NCBI RefSeq assembly: GCF_027924405.1
Contig: NZ_AP026978.1
Coordinates: 4,526,001 to 4,590,000 of the forward strand
Direction of reading: 5' to 3'
DNA length: 64,000 bases
Origin: Nocardia sputorum
Lineage (GTDB): Bacteria > Actinomycetota > Actinomycetes > Mycobacteriales > Mycobacteriaceae
Part shown: in pieces, positions 17,789 through 26,073 of the stretch
Layout of the letters: every line of letters begins with the position of its first letter
Position numbering within the stretch: the first letter of the stretch is position 1
Made by a program: the position numbers and the translations under genes
The notes under the pieces: generated by a model
What the model saw: only the letters and a program-made list of their open reading frames with translations
Told to the model about the DNA's origin: nothing
The model's database searches: none

Positions 17789-18496
17789 TCACGCCCCGCG
17801 ACTGCTACCCGGCCGACCGTGCTCTACCGCAGACACGGTGCTCTTGGCGCCCACCATGCGTACGAGGCTGAAGATGGGGAGACCGATCACCAGATGTTCG
17901 ATGCCGGTGGAGATACCCACCCACAGGTGGCTGGACAGCGCCAGTGGGATGATCACCGCCGCGGCGGTGAGGATTCCGACGATCCAGCCGAAGAACAGTT
18001 CCGGTGACGGAGTGCCCAAGCGAAGCAGATACCAGAGCACCCCGGCCAGCAGTGCGCAGATGAAGGCCACCACGGCGAACCAGTACGCGTCCTGGGACAT
18101 CGGGCTCCACACCCCGAACTCACCGCTCTCGGTGACCCGGGTGGCGATGATCTCGATGATCCAGGCGCACAACCAGGCGGCCAGCGCGGTCACCACGGCC
18201 GCCGCGATCACACCGCCGACGAACATGCCGACGTTGACGTCCGGACCCTGTTGTGGCCGTGACCGACGGGCCGGACGATCGGACTCGTACGCGCTGTATC
18301 CGTGATCGGGGCCGTACCCCGAGCCGTGGCCGTATCCGGAATCTTGGCTGTATCGGAGATCCTGGCCGTAGCCGGGTTCCGGGCTGTATCCGGAATCTTG
18401 TTCGTACCCGCGATCGCGGTTGTATCCGGGATCACGGTAATTCCCCGGCTGATAACCGGGTTCATAACGTGCGGTGTGCTGGTCGCGCGGATCCAT
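17789..18496 (-). CDS. Four-helix membrane protein with Gly-Tyr repeat N-terminus (DUF6069-like)
   Basis: A 235-residue protein. The first ~75 residues are a hydrophilic tail rich in Gly, Tyr, Asp and Arg built of hexapeptide repeats such as RDPGYN, QDSGYS and HGSGYG. The rest has four membrane segments (GGVIAAAVVTALAAW, AVVAFICALLAGVLWYL, IVGILTAAAVIIPLAL, HLVIGLPIFSLVRMVG) in the arrangement of the DUF6069 family. Start ATG 18496. The tail is cytoplasmic or outer depending on topology; low-complexity tails of this type can drive clustering. No neighbour shares its strand nearby. Confidence 0.82.
   Translation of the reverse strand: MDPRDQHTARYEPGYQPGNYRDPGYNRDRGYEQDSGYSPEPGYGQDLRYSQDSGYGHGSGYGPDHGYSAYESDRPARRSRPQQGPDVNVGMFVGGVIAAAVVTALAAWLCAWIIEIIATRVTESGEFGVWSPMSQDAYWFAVVAFICALLAGVLWYLLRLGTPSPELFFGWIVGILTAAAVIIPLALSSHLWVGISTGIEHLVIGLPIFSLVRMVGAKSTVSAVEHGRPGSSRGA
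18293..18436 (-). repeat. Eight imperfect 18-bp tandem repeats inside a coding region
   Basis: Eight in-frame 18-base units encode RDPGYN, RDRGYE, QDSGYS, PEPGYG, QDLRYS, QDSGYG, HGSGYG and PDHGYS. Unit length is constant and the GY(or RY) codons are the conserved core. The copy number may vary between strains by slippage. Confidence 0.8.
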
Positions 18497-18990
18497 GGGA
18501 TTCAACCGCCGATCACCTCCGTCCGAAGCATGCGTGTGCGTCGAGTGTAGGGCCGCACCGCACCGACTGCCGCCCGCCTCCCCAACTCCCCTCTCCGCCG
18601 TGGTCATACCACGGTGCACACCGCCTCGATGGAACCCGCTGCCGCGCAGCGCAGTTATACCTGTCCGGGCACGAGGCCGCGGAAATCTCCCGCTCTCCTC
18701 CCTGTCCCGCAGCAGCGTTGGCCGAGGAACCGATGAAACCGCCTGGTGCCGTATCCGACCCGATAGGACCGGTGTCGCGATCGATATGTTGGCCCGATCG
18801 CGACACCGGCCTGTTCGTCCGTGGCCGGGCATCGCACGAACGCGATGGACCGCGCGACCGGGATCACCGGGGCCGCGCGGTTGCGGCCCGTCTTCGCCAC
18901 CCGGCATCCGTGACCGCTCGGCGGTGCGCGCGGTTCATGCCACACTGGCGTAGATGGAGCGAGCGAATGCCGGCCGGATTCGCCTCCCGG

Positions 18991-19476
18991 TCAGTTCGCG
19001 ATGGCCTCGAACATGCCGGGCTGGTAGGAACCTCCCGCCATGCGCGTGATCACGCCCAGCCGGTTGGCCGCGTTGATCATGGCGACCAGGTAGATCAGCG
19101 CGGCGACCTGGTCGTCGTCGTAGTGCGCGCGCACCCGCGCCCAGGTCTCGTCGGAGACGCCGCGGTGGGCGTCGGCGAGCCGGGTGCCCTCCTCGGCCAG
19201 CGCGAGCGCGGCCCGCTCGGCCTCGGTGAACACCCCGGACTCGCGCCACGCGGCGACCAGGTTGATCCGGACCGCGGATTCACCGGCGGCCGCCAGCTCC
19301 TTGGTGTGCACGTCGGTGCACCACCCGCAACCGTTGATCTGGCTGGCGCGCAACTCCACCAGTTCCAGCGTGGCCTTCGGCAGCGTCGACTGCGCGATCG
19401 CCAGGCTGGTGCCGGCGAACCGCTTGCCGACCTTGGCGCCGAGCTCGCTGCTGTTGAGATCGAAACGGGATTCCAT
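18991..19476 (-). CDS. Carboxymuconolactone decarboxylase/AhpD-like protein (ECF41 partner)
   Basis: A 161-residue cytosolic AhpD-fold protein. The redox motif is C50-G-W-C53 followed by H57 (NGCGWCTDVHTKEL), as in alkylhydroperoxidase-like proteins. ATG 19476 has GAGGA about ten bases upstream. The gene is divergent from an ECF41 sigma factor; this pairing with a carboxymuconolactone decarboxylase, oxidoreductase or epimerase is the defining context of ECF41, and the promoter at 19517-19543 resembles the one on the other strand. It is therefore the likely main target of SigJ. The actual substrate is unknown. Confidence 0.92.
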   Translation of the reverse strand: MESRFDLNSSELGAKVGKRFAGTSLAIAQSTLPKATLELVELRASQINGCGWCTDVHTKELAAAGESAVRINLVAAWRESGVFTEAERAALALAEEGTRLADAHRGVSDETWARVRAHYDDDQVAALIYLVAMINAANRLGVITRMAGGSYQPGMFEAIAN

Positions 19477-19516
19477 GACGTGGTCCTCACTCGCGTTGGT
19501 GCGTGAACGAACACCA

Positions 19517-19543
19517 GACGTAGGCTGCCCCAGCCGTATAACA
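19517..19543 (-). promoter_or_regulatory. Candidate ECF41-type promoter of the AhpD-like gene
   Basis: On the minus strand TGTTATA (19543-19537) is followed after exactly 16 bases by CGTC (19520-19517). The known ECF41 consensus is TGTCACA, 16 bases, CGTC; the -35 matches at 5 of 7 positions and the -10 fully. The start codon lies about 40 bases downstream. Confidence 0.6.
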
Positions 19544-19577
19544 GCGCACCGGCGTGACGTACGCCACCGTGCCGCGG

Positions 19578-19604
19578 TGTTACGAGACGGCGCGGCCCGG
19601 CGTC
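19578..19604 (+). promoter_or_regulatory. Candidate ECF41-type autoregulatory promoter of sigJ
   Basis: TGTTACG at 19578-19584, a 16-base spacer, then CGTC at 19601-19604. The spacing and -10 equal the ECF41 consensus and the -35 matches at 5 of 7 positions. The sigJ ATG is 40 bases downstream, mirroring the divergent promoter on the other strand. Confidence 0.6.
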
Positions 19605-19644
19605 TGGTGGATGACACAGTCGACAGGGAACAGGAGCCGTCCCC

Positions 19645-20565
19645 ATGGCCGATACATCGCAGAGCGCGCGCGGCGATCGCGACACCCGCCCCGCCGCGGC
19701 GACCGACGCGTTCGTCACCCACCGCAACCTGCTGTTCACCGTCGCCTACGAGATGCTCGGCTCGGCCGCGGACGCCGAAGACGTGCTCCAGGAGACCTGG
19801 CTGCGGTGGGCGGGCGTCGAACTCGGCACGATCCAGGATCAGCGCGCCTACCTGGTGCGGATCACCACTCGCCAGGCGCTCGACCGGCTGCGCGCGCTCG
19901 GCAGGCGCAAGGAGTCCTACGTGGGCCCCTGGTTGCCCGAGCCGCTGCTCACCGCGCCCGACGTGGCCGAGGACGTCGAACTGGCCGACAGCGTGTCGAT
20001 GGCGATGCTGCTGGTGCTGGAGACGCTGTCGCCGGTCGAGCGGGCGGTGTTCGTGCTGCACGAAGTGTTCGATCTGGCGTACGAGGAGATCGCCGAAGCC
20101 GTCGACAAGAGCCCGGCCGCGGTCCGCCAGCTCGCCTACCGCGCGCGGGCGCACGTCGCCGCCCGCAGGCCGCGCGGGGTCGTCTCCGCGGCCGAGACCC
20201 GCGACGCGCTCGCCGCGTTCCAGCGCGCGGTCGAAACAGGCGATCTACAGAACCTGCTCGACATCCTCGCGCCGGACGTCGTCCTGCTCGGTGACGGCGG
20301 CGGCGTCGTCCAGGCCACCCTGTCGCCCGTGGTGGGAGCCGATCGGGTGGCCCGTGTGCTGGCTGCCGGGCTGGGCAGGCTCGCGGCGGCGGCGCGGCAG
20401 CCTGCGCAGGTCAACGGCTATCCGGCGTTGATCCTGCGACGAGACGGCGAGATCGACACCGTGGTGGCGCTACGGATCGACGACGGACTCGTCACCGGCC
20501 TCTACGCCGTGCGCAATCCCGAGAAGCTGTCCCGGATGCAGCGCGAGACCGTCCTCAGCCGCTGA
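19645..20565 (+). CDS. sigJ: ECF41 family RNA polymerase sigma factor SigJ
   Basis: A 306-residue sigma factor. Region 2 (HRNLLFTVAYEMLGSAADAE, then DVLQETWLRW) and region 4 (LSPVERAVFVLHEVFDLAYE) are followed by a SnoaL-like C-terminal domain of ~110 residues. The family-specific motifs are present: WLPEPL between regions 2 and 4, GDGGG in the extension and NPEKL near the end. In ECF41 proteins the extension replaces an anti-sigma factor. ATG 19645 has AGGAG eight bases upstream. The divergent AhpD-like gene is the expected target. The 3' end overlaps a degraded ORF on the other strand. Confidence 0.95.
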   Translation: MADTSQSARGDRDTRPAAATDAFVTHRNLLFTVAYEMLGSAADAEDVLQETWLRWAGVELGTIQDQRAYLVRITTRQALDRLRALGRRKESYVGPWLPEPLLTAPDVAEDVELADSVSMAMLLVLETLSPVERAVFVLHEVFDLAYEEIAEAVDKSPAAVRQLAYRARAHVAARRPRGVVSAAETRDALAAFQRAVETGDLQNLLDILAPDVVLLGDGGGVVQATLSPVVGADRVARVLAAGLGRLAAAARQPAQVNGYPALILRRDGEIDTVVALRIDDGLVTGLYAVRNPEKLSRMQRETVLSR

Positions 20566-20840
20566 GCGGGGCCACACCAGCCATGATCAGCTGGAGGTAG
20601 GCGTCATCGATGTCCCCCTCGCCGAAAACCGCGGCCAGGGCGGCGCGTTCGATCCGTCCGCGCTCGGCGGCCCGCACGAGGCCGAGCGCCGCCTCTCGGC
20701 CCTTGGCGCTCGGCTCCTGTTCGATCAGCGCGGCCACGATGGCGGCGGCGCTGTCCGCGAGGAATGATCGGCGCGAGCAGCATCCACCAGAGACCGCCGT
20801 AGGCGAGGAACGCCGCACCGCCGAGCTCCCCCACGAACAC
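20555..20840 (-). pseudogene. Frameshifted remnant of an unidentified gene
   Basis: Two reading frames on the minus strand each look protein-like over part of their length. From 20840 the frame reads GELGGAAFLAYGGLWWMLLA and then degenerates near 20770. From there a second frame reads SFLADSAAAIVAALIEQEPS and continues to a normal-looking end at 20555. A single indel near 20765-20775 would join them into one ~90-residue product with a hydrophobic front. I do not recognise the family. It could instead be one short gene starting internally. Confidence 0.35.
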
Positions 20841-21266
20841 CCCTACGGGGATTTGTCGCGCCCCTTACGTCCGCGCAACGAAACAGTGTTGCGCCGAAAC
20901 GAACCTCGGGAGTTCCGGTGCAAGACCACAGTCCGGCGCCAGAGCAGTGATGGGTAGGCCGCTTGCCGGAATCGCCTTCGTCCACACCGGTGCGGTACCG
21001 GTCGCTGGACGGGACGGCGCGAAGTGGGTGGACGACGGCCACCGGTTCCGGGCCGTCGGCACCGGCGACTGACCGGCGAACCCGTCGCCCGAGCAGACGC
21101 GGTACCAGGACCGGAACGAACCGATAACGGTTCTGTCGTGCGGGATCGCGAACTGGCCCCGCCGCCGATTAGCCAGTGGGATGCTGGCTCGGCCGCAGAA
21201 GCCATAGCAATCGCCCGCCATCAACCGCCGGGGTGCCCGGTGGCCGACCGCGAAAGGCGAGAAACC
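20841..21266. other. 426-base spacer with no supported gene
   Basis: The stretch between the frameshifted remnant and the NmrA-like gene is open in several frames, but translations are Arg-rich and lack motifs or ribosome sites. The only signal I can assign is AAAGGCGA at about 21253-21260 before the next ATG. Confidence 0.4.
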
Positions 21267-22007
21267 ATGAAGCTCACAGTCATCGGCGGTACGGGGCGGA
21301 TCGGGTCGCAGGTGGTCCGGAAGCTGACCGCGGCCGGACACGAGGCCGTCCCCGCCGCCATGTCCACCGGTGTCGACCTGATCAGCGGTCAAGGACTGGA
21401 CCAGGCGCTGGAGGGCGCGCAGGTCGTGGTCGACCTGGCGAACTCGCCGACCTTCGACGAGGCCTCGCTGGAGTTCTTCCGCACCTCCATGCGCAATCTG
21501 CTCGCCGCTGGGCAGAACGCCGGTGTCGGGCACCAGGTCGTGCTGTCGATCGTGGGCGTGGACCGAGTGCCCCAGCTCGACTACTACCGGGCCAAGACCT
21601 TGCAGGAAGACCTGCTGCGGCAGGGGCCGACGCCGTACTCCATCGTGCGCGTCACGCAGTTCTTCGAGTTCATGGACGCGGTGCTGTCCTGGACCTCCGA
21701 CGGCGACACCGTCCGTCTGCCCGCCACCCCGATCCAGCCGATCGCCGCGGCGGATGTCGTCGACGCGGTCGTCGAGGTCGCCACCGGAGACCCGCTGGGC
21801 GGGATCCGCAACGTCGCGGGCCCGGATGTGTTCACCCTCGACGAACTCGGCAGGCTGACCCTCGCCGCACGGCACGACGACCGCACCGTCGTCACCGACG
21901 ACACCGCGGGCATGTTCGCCGCCGTCCCCGGCGATGTGCTCACCGCGGGCCCGGACGCGCGCCTGGCGCCCACGCACTACCGGGAATGGCTCCGCAACAC
22001 GCACTGA
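21267..22007 (+). CDS. NmrA-like atypical SDR (NAD(P)-binding protein)
   Basis: A 246-residue cytosolic Rossmann protein. The NAD(P) motif is VIGGTGRIGSQVVRKL at residues 5-20. VVDLANSPTFDE and HQVVLSIVGVDRVP follow, with Y-x3-K in YYRAKTLQ and the RVTQFFEFMD segment typical of the NmrA/atypical SDR-a5 group. Members act as redox-sensing regulators or as quinone or nucleotide-sugar reductases; which applies here is unknown. The ribosome site is AAAGGCGA. It may still belong to the oxidative-stress theme of the SigJ region. It ends 12 bases from the convergent SARP gene. Confidence 0.88.
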   Translation: MKLTVIGGTGRIGSQVVRKLTAAGHEAVPAAMSTGVDLISGQGLDQALEGAQVVVDLANSPTFDEASLEFFRTSMRNLLAAGQNAGVGHQVVLSIVGVDRVPQLDYYRAKTLQEDLLRQGPTPYSIVRVTQFFEFMDAVLSWTSDGDTVRLPATPIQPIAAADVVDAVVEVATGDPLGGIRNVAGPDVFTLDELGRLTLAARHDDRTVVTDDTAGMFAAVPGDVLTAGPDARLAPTHYREWLRNTH

Positions 22008-22019
22008 ACCGCCGATCGA

Positions 22020-25000
22020 TCAAGCGAACGGCCACTTGGTCAGCCGGTCCTCTGCCCGTGACTCGTACGGCCGTGCGCCCAGCGCACGCGCACGGTCGCG
22101 CGCCGCCACCACCTCGTCGCGCGCGCCGGGGAGACCGAGGATTCCGCGTGCGGTGCCGCGGTAGAGGCCGGACGGCCCGAGGCACACCAGGCCCGGCCAT
22201 TGCACGAGCAGCGTCTCGCCCCAGCCCTGGGTCAGTGGTTCGAGTCCGGCGGTGAGCTCCACTACCCGGTCACGCTGCCGCGGCGCCGCCTGACCCACCG
22301 CGAGCAGCGCCTCGAGCAGCAGCGGCACCCGCACGACGACGCGCGGACCATGCCATCTCCCCGGCAGCGCGACGATCGACTCGATCGACGACATCGCCCG
22401 GGCGTGGTCCCCGAGCTCCGCTGCGGCCATCGCGACCACGAGCGCGAAATCCTCGTCGAAGTCCTCGGCCATGCGGTCCGCCTCGGCCAGTGCCTCGCCG
22501 AGCCGTCCGCGGTGCCACAGCTCGATCGAACTACTGGTCAGCAGCGAGGCCTCGGCGAGCAACCGGGCCTGATCGTCGACCGCTTCCAGATCGGCGGCGA
22601 AGCGCGTCATCAGCGCCTGGGACCGCTGGTAATCGCCACGCAGCACCGCGAGCATCACCTGCCACCAGAGCTGGGTGGCCGCGAGGTCGGTGCCGCCGTC
22701 GGTGGCGAGCCGGGCGAATTCGGCCGACAACCGGCGCACCAACCGCAGGTCGCCCGCCTCCAACGCGCAGACCCGGCGCAGATGGACCGCTGTCGCCCGG
22801 GCAGCGCGATCGTGTCCGGCGAGTTCCTCTAGTTCCTCGGCGATCTTGCGCCGGTCGGCGACGGTCGCCGGATCCCAGGTGCAGACGAACTCGGCCAGCA
22901 GCACCTGCGGCCACGACCGGCTGCCCGGTGCGCTCCGCGCCCGCGCTTCGGCCAAGGCGTCGAGATCGCCCGCGAGGCCGTGGATGGCGCGATCGGCGGC
23001 CTCGATGGCCTCCACCTCGGCCACCAGGTCGGCGTCGAGATCGAGGCGGTGCGCCAGCGCCTGCGCCCGTAATCCCGGCGAACCCGTTTGCACCACACCG
23101 TATCCGGAGAAATACCCGGCTACGCCGCGCGGTGCGGCCAGCAGCGCGGTCCGCGCCAGCCCGGCCCAGTCACCGCGTTCACCGCAGCGCCGCCCCGCGC
23201 GGTCGAAACACGCGGCGGCAGCGTCGTATCGGCCGAGACGGTTGTGCGCTTGTCCGGCGAGCCAATCGAACTCGATCGCCGCCCGCGCGTCACCGGGGTC
23301 CGTGTGCCGCAGCCCGCGCGCGGCGAGTTCGGCGCATTCGGTGGCCGCGTCGCGCCGCAGCGCGTCCCGCGCCGCGGCAGCACAGGCGTTCGCGGCGGCG
23401 GGATCCAGCGAATCGAGCGCGGCCGCACTGCGATGCACTGCCTGCGCCACCAGTGCGCCGGGTTGCAGGTCGGCCGAAGCGTCCGCGATCTGGTTGTGCA
23501 GCAGGGCCGTTCGTATGGCGCCGATGGTGGCCAGTACGGCGGCGCGTACGAGTTCGTGTCCGAAGGCGACGACACCGTCCTCGACCGAGACCACCCGCGC
23601 GGCGACGAGTTCGCCGATCCGGTCGTCGAACCCGGGCGCGCCGTCGGCGGCGGCGACCAATCCCACCGGAGCGTGCGGGCCGATGACGGCCAGCACCTCG
23701 GCGAGCGCTCGCGCCGACGGCGAAACGCCGCCCAACTTCACCGCCGTGATCTCGGTGGCCGCGCCCCCGACGTCCAGCGGACGTCCGGCCCGCACGAGAT
23801 CGCACAGTTGCGCCGCGACGAAGGGGCTGCCGCCGCTCAACGCGACGATCTGGGCTTGCGCCTCGGGAGCCGACGAGCCCGCATCCGCGCGCACCAGCTC
23901 CGCCACGGCCGCATCGGACAGCGGCGAAAGGTGCACCGCGACGGCCGAACCCGCGTCCCGAAGCAGCCGCACCGCGGCGTCCACCTCGGGCGGGAGGGGC
24001 TCGGGCCGCATGGTGAGCAGCAGCAGGACGGGATGGGCGCGCAGCACGCGCAGGGCCGCCGCGATCATTCGCACCGAGTCGGGGTCGGCCCACTGCACGT
24101 CGTCGATGACCGCGACCATCCGGCCGGTCTCCCGCACCACTTCCGCGAACAGCGTGGCGAGGGCGCGCGGCGTCGGGATCCCGGGAACGGTGCGCCCGGC
24201 CAGCGCTGCCTGATCCAGCCACGGCGTCAACGTCGCCAAGGCCGAAGAACCCCCGCCGCTGCTGCCCGCGGTGAAGAAGGCCGCGTCGCCGTGGCGTCGC
24301 ACGCTGTCCTCGACGACGGCCGTCTTGCCGATGCCGGGCGCGCCGCGCACGGTCACGACGACCAGCCCTCGCTGCGACCGGTCACGGGCGCGGTCGGGAA
24401 CGGCGGCGACGTCGTCGCGCCCGACGAGGGCCGACCGTCCGGGCGACGGCGGCTGCGGCGGATTGCGGATCTCGTTCTCGACCCGGGCGGTGCCGGGCGC
24501 GGGATCGAGGCCGAACTCGTCGCGCAGCGCACGTCGCAGCCGGGTGAGCACGTCGAGCGCCTCGGAGACCCGTCCGCAGTCGCGCAGCGCCAGCGCCAGC
24601 AACCGCGCCGTGCCTTCCCGGTGCGGATGCCGCTCGCGTTCGTCGGTGAGCAGGGTGACCGCGTGCCGGGCCCGGCCCAGCACGATCAAGCCCTCCGCGC
24701 ACAGTTCGACCAGTTCCGACCGCAGCTCGTCCAGACGCGCCCGCTCGGGCGCGAGTTCGGCGATGTCGCCGACGTCCGGCAGCGCGTCGCCGCGCCACAG
24801 TCGCAGCGCGCGTTCGAGCAGATCGACGGCGCGTGCGACGTCACCGTCGGCGTGCGCCGCGCGGGCGTCCCTGGACAGCACGTCGAGCAGGTCGAGGTCG
24901 GTGCCCGAGCCGCCGCACCGCAGCACGTAGCCGTTCGGGCCCGTCTCGATCCGCACTTCGGGGAGGGGCCGCAACGCCCTGCGCAACCGCGACACATAGC

Positions 25001-25226
25001 CCTGGAGGGTGACCAGGGCGCTCTCGGGCGGCCTGCCGCGCCACAACAATTCGCACAGATACCGTGCGCTGCGAGCGGTGCGCTCGGCCGCCAGGATGAC
25101 CAGGAGATCGGCGTGTTTGCGCGCCGGGATGGTGATGCGGGCGCCGTCCGGGCCGCGCACCTCCAGCGGCCCGAGCACCGCGATGGCGGGCGGGTCGTCG
25201 CCGGACCGGCCGCGCACCAGCGTCAC
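22020..25226 (-). CDS. Large SARP-type regulator: OmpR-like HTH, BTAD, AAA ATPase, TPR
   Basis: About 1068 residues. The N-terminal ~95 residues are a winged-helix DNA-binding domain (IAVLGPLEVRGPDGARITIP, GYVSRLRRAL). A bacterial transcriptional activation domain of ~150 residues follows (ALRLWRGDALPDV, RLDELRSELVELC). An ATPase module comes next, with Walker A GAPGIGKTAV and Walker B MVAVIDDVQWADP. The remaining ~550 residues are TPR-like helical repeats. This is the AfsR/large-SARP layout, an ATP-dependent activator often controlling secondary metabolism. I place the start at GTG 25226; the 27-base gap to the divergent gene makes it uncertain, and GTG 25217 is possible. No biosynthetic cluster is adjacent. 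Confidence 0.88.
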   Translation of the reverse strand: MTLVRGRSGDDPPAIAVLGPLEVRGPDGARITIPARKHADLLVILAAERTARSARYLCELLWRGRPPESALVTLQGYVSRLRRALRPLPEVRIETGPNGYVLRCGGSGTDLDLLDVLSRDARAAHADGDVARAVDLLERALRLWRGDALPDVGDIAELAPERARLDELRSELVELCAEGLIVLGRARHAVTLLTDERERHPHREGTARLLALALRDCGRVSEALDVLTRLRRALRDEFGLDPAPGTARVENEIRNPPQPPSPGRSALVGRDDVAAVPDRARDRSQRGLVVVTVRGAPGIGKTAVVEDSVRRHGDAAFFTAGSSGGGSSALATLTPWLDQAALAGRTVPGIPTPRALATLFAEVVRETGRMVAVIDDVQWADPDSVRMIAAALRVLRAHPVLLLLTMRPEPLPPEVDAAVRLLRDAGSAVAVHLSPLSDAAVAELVRADAGSSAPEAQAQIVALSGGSPFVAAQLCDLVRAGRPLDVGGAATEITAVKLGGVSPSARALAEVLAVIGPHAPVGLVAAADGAPGFDDRIGELVAARVVSVEDGVVAFGHELVRAAVLATIGAIRTALLHNQIADASADLQPGALVAQAVHRSAAALDSLDPAAANACAAAARDALRRDAATECAELAARGLRHTDPGDARAAIEFDWLAGQAHNRLGRYDAAAACFDRAGRRCGERGDWAGLARTALLAAPRGVAGYFSGYGVVQTGSPGLRAQALAHRLDLDADLVAEVEAIEAADRAIHGLAGDLDALAEARARSAPGSRSWPQVLLAEFVCTWDPATVADRRKIAEELEELAGHDRAARATAVHLRRVCALEAGDLRLVRRLSAEFARLATDGGTDLAATQLWWQVMLAVLRGDYQRSQALMTRFAADLEAVDDQARLLAEASLLTSSSIELWHRGRLGEALAEADRMAEDFDEDFALVVAMAAAELGDHARAMSSIESIVALPGRWHGPRVVVRVPLLLEALLAVGQAAPRQRDRVVELTAGLEPLTQGWGETLLVQWPGLVCLGPSGLYRGTARGILGLPGARDEVVAARDRARALGARPYESRAEDRLTKWPFA

Positions 25227-25253
25227 ACCAGCGCCCTCGTCGACTCTTGGCTC

Positions 25254-26006
25254 ATGACACACACGCAAGCACTCCTGCCAACCCCGGCCACCGGCGACGA
25301 GCGGACCGCAGGCGGTCCCTCTCGCGAGACTGTACTGCGGATGTGCGGCGCCGCGCTGACCATCGGCGGCGTCCTGTGCATCGCGGGCGGCACGCTGCAC
25401 CCGATCGTCGCGCGCAAAGGCCACTCGGTCGAGGCGCTGACCAGCCCGGGGACACCGATCGCCCAGACGCTGCTCGGTATCGGAACCGTCCTGCTCGTGC
25501 TCGGCCTGCCCGGGATGTACGCGTGGCTGCGGCCGCGACTCGGCACGGCCGGGTTCCTCGGCACGGTCTGCTACCTGCTCGGCAATATCGTCACCGCGAC
25601 CGGGCACCTCACCGTCGAATTGTTCGTCGCCTATCCCTTCGCGCACGACCCGGCCACCGCGCATCTGATCGCGGACAACGACAACATGATCGATACGACA
25701 GCGTTCGCGCTGTTCAACTCGATCGGCGGTCTGGTCATGCTCGGCGGCATGGGTCTGCTGGGGGTGAGCTTGTTGCGCCACAACACGATTCCCCGCTGGA
25801 TCGCGGTGCTCACACTGCTCGGCATGGTCGGGTTCTTCCTGCCGATTCCCGCCACCCAGGGGTTGTCCGGATTCATCTACGAGGCGCCGCGCGGCATCGC
25901 CGTCGCCGCCATCGGCGTGCTGATGCTGCGCAGCCCGGCCGGACTGCGCCGCTGGGCGAAGCACACGCGCGGCCCGTCCGCACCGGACCACGAGCGGACC
26001 GCGTGA
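25254..26006 (+). CDS. Polytopic membrane protein of unknown function
   Basis: A 250-residue protein with about six membrane segments (GAALTIGGVLCIAGGTL, LLGIGTVLLVLGLPGMYAWL, FLGTVCYLLGNIVTATG and three more) and no catalytic motif. It resembles DUF4386-like small membrane proteins in size only. It is divergent from the SARP regulator with just 27 bases between starts, which suggests the regulator controls it, and it ends at a strong bidirectional terminator. Confidence 0.75.
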   Translation: MTHTQALLPTPATGDERTAGGPSRETVLRMCGAALTIGGVLCIAGGTLHPIVARKGHSVEALTSPGTPIAQTLLGIGTVLLVLGLPGMYAWLRPRLGTAGFLGTVCYLLGNIVTATGHLTVELFVAYPFAHDPATAHLIADNDNMIDTTAFALFNSIGGLVMLGGMGLLGVSLLRHNTIPRWIAVLTLLGMVGFFLPIPATQGLSGFIYEAPRGIAVAAIGVLMLRSPAGLRRWAKHTRGPSAPDHERTA

Positions 26007-26034
26007 CCGGGCCGCTCCGGATCGAGCCGAGAAG

Positions 26035-26069
26035 CCGGCACCGCGGCTCGGGGGCAGCCGCGGTGCCGG
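26035..26069. terminator. 14-bp perfect hairpin, bidirectional terminator
   Basis: CCGGCACCGCGGCT at 26035-26048 pairs with its complement at 26056-26069 around a seven-base loop. It sits between the stop of the membrane protein gene (26006) and the stop of the convergent ABC gene (26074). Confidence 0.85.
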
Positions 26070-26073
26070 TACC

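Noticed and set aside
18293..18436. Possible CRISPR array because of regular short repeats
   Set aside because: Units are 18 bases with no unique spacers, they are in frame, and they encode a hexapeptide repeat of a membrane protein.
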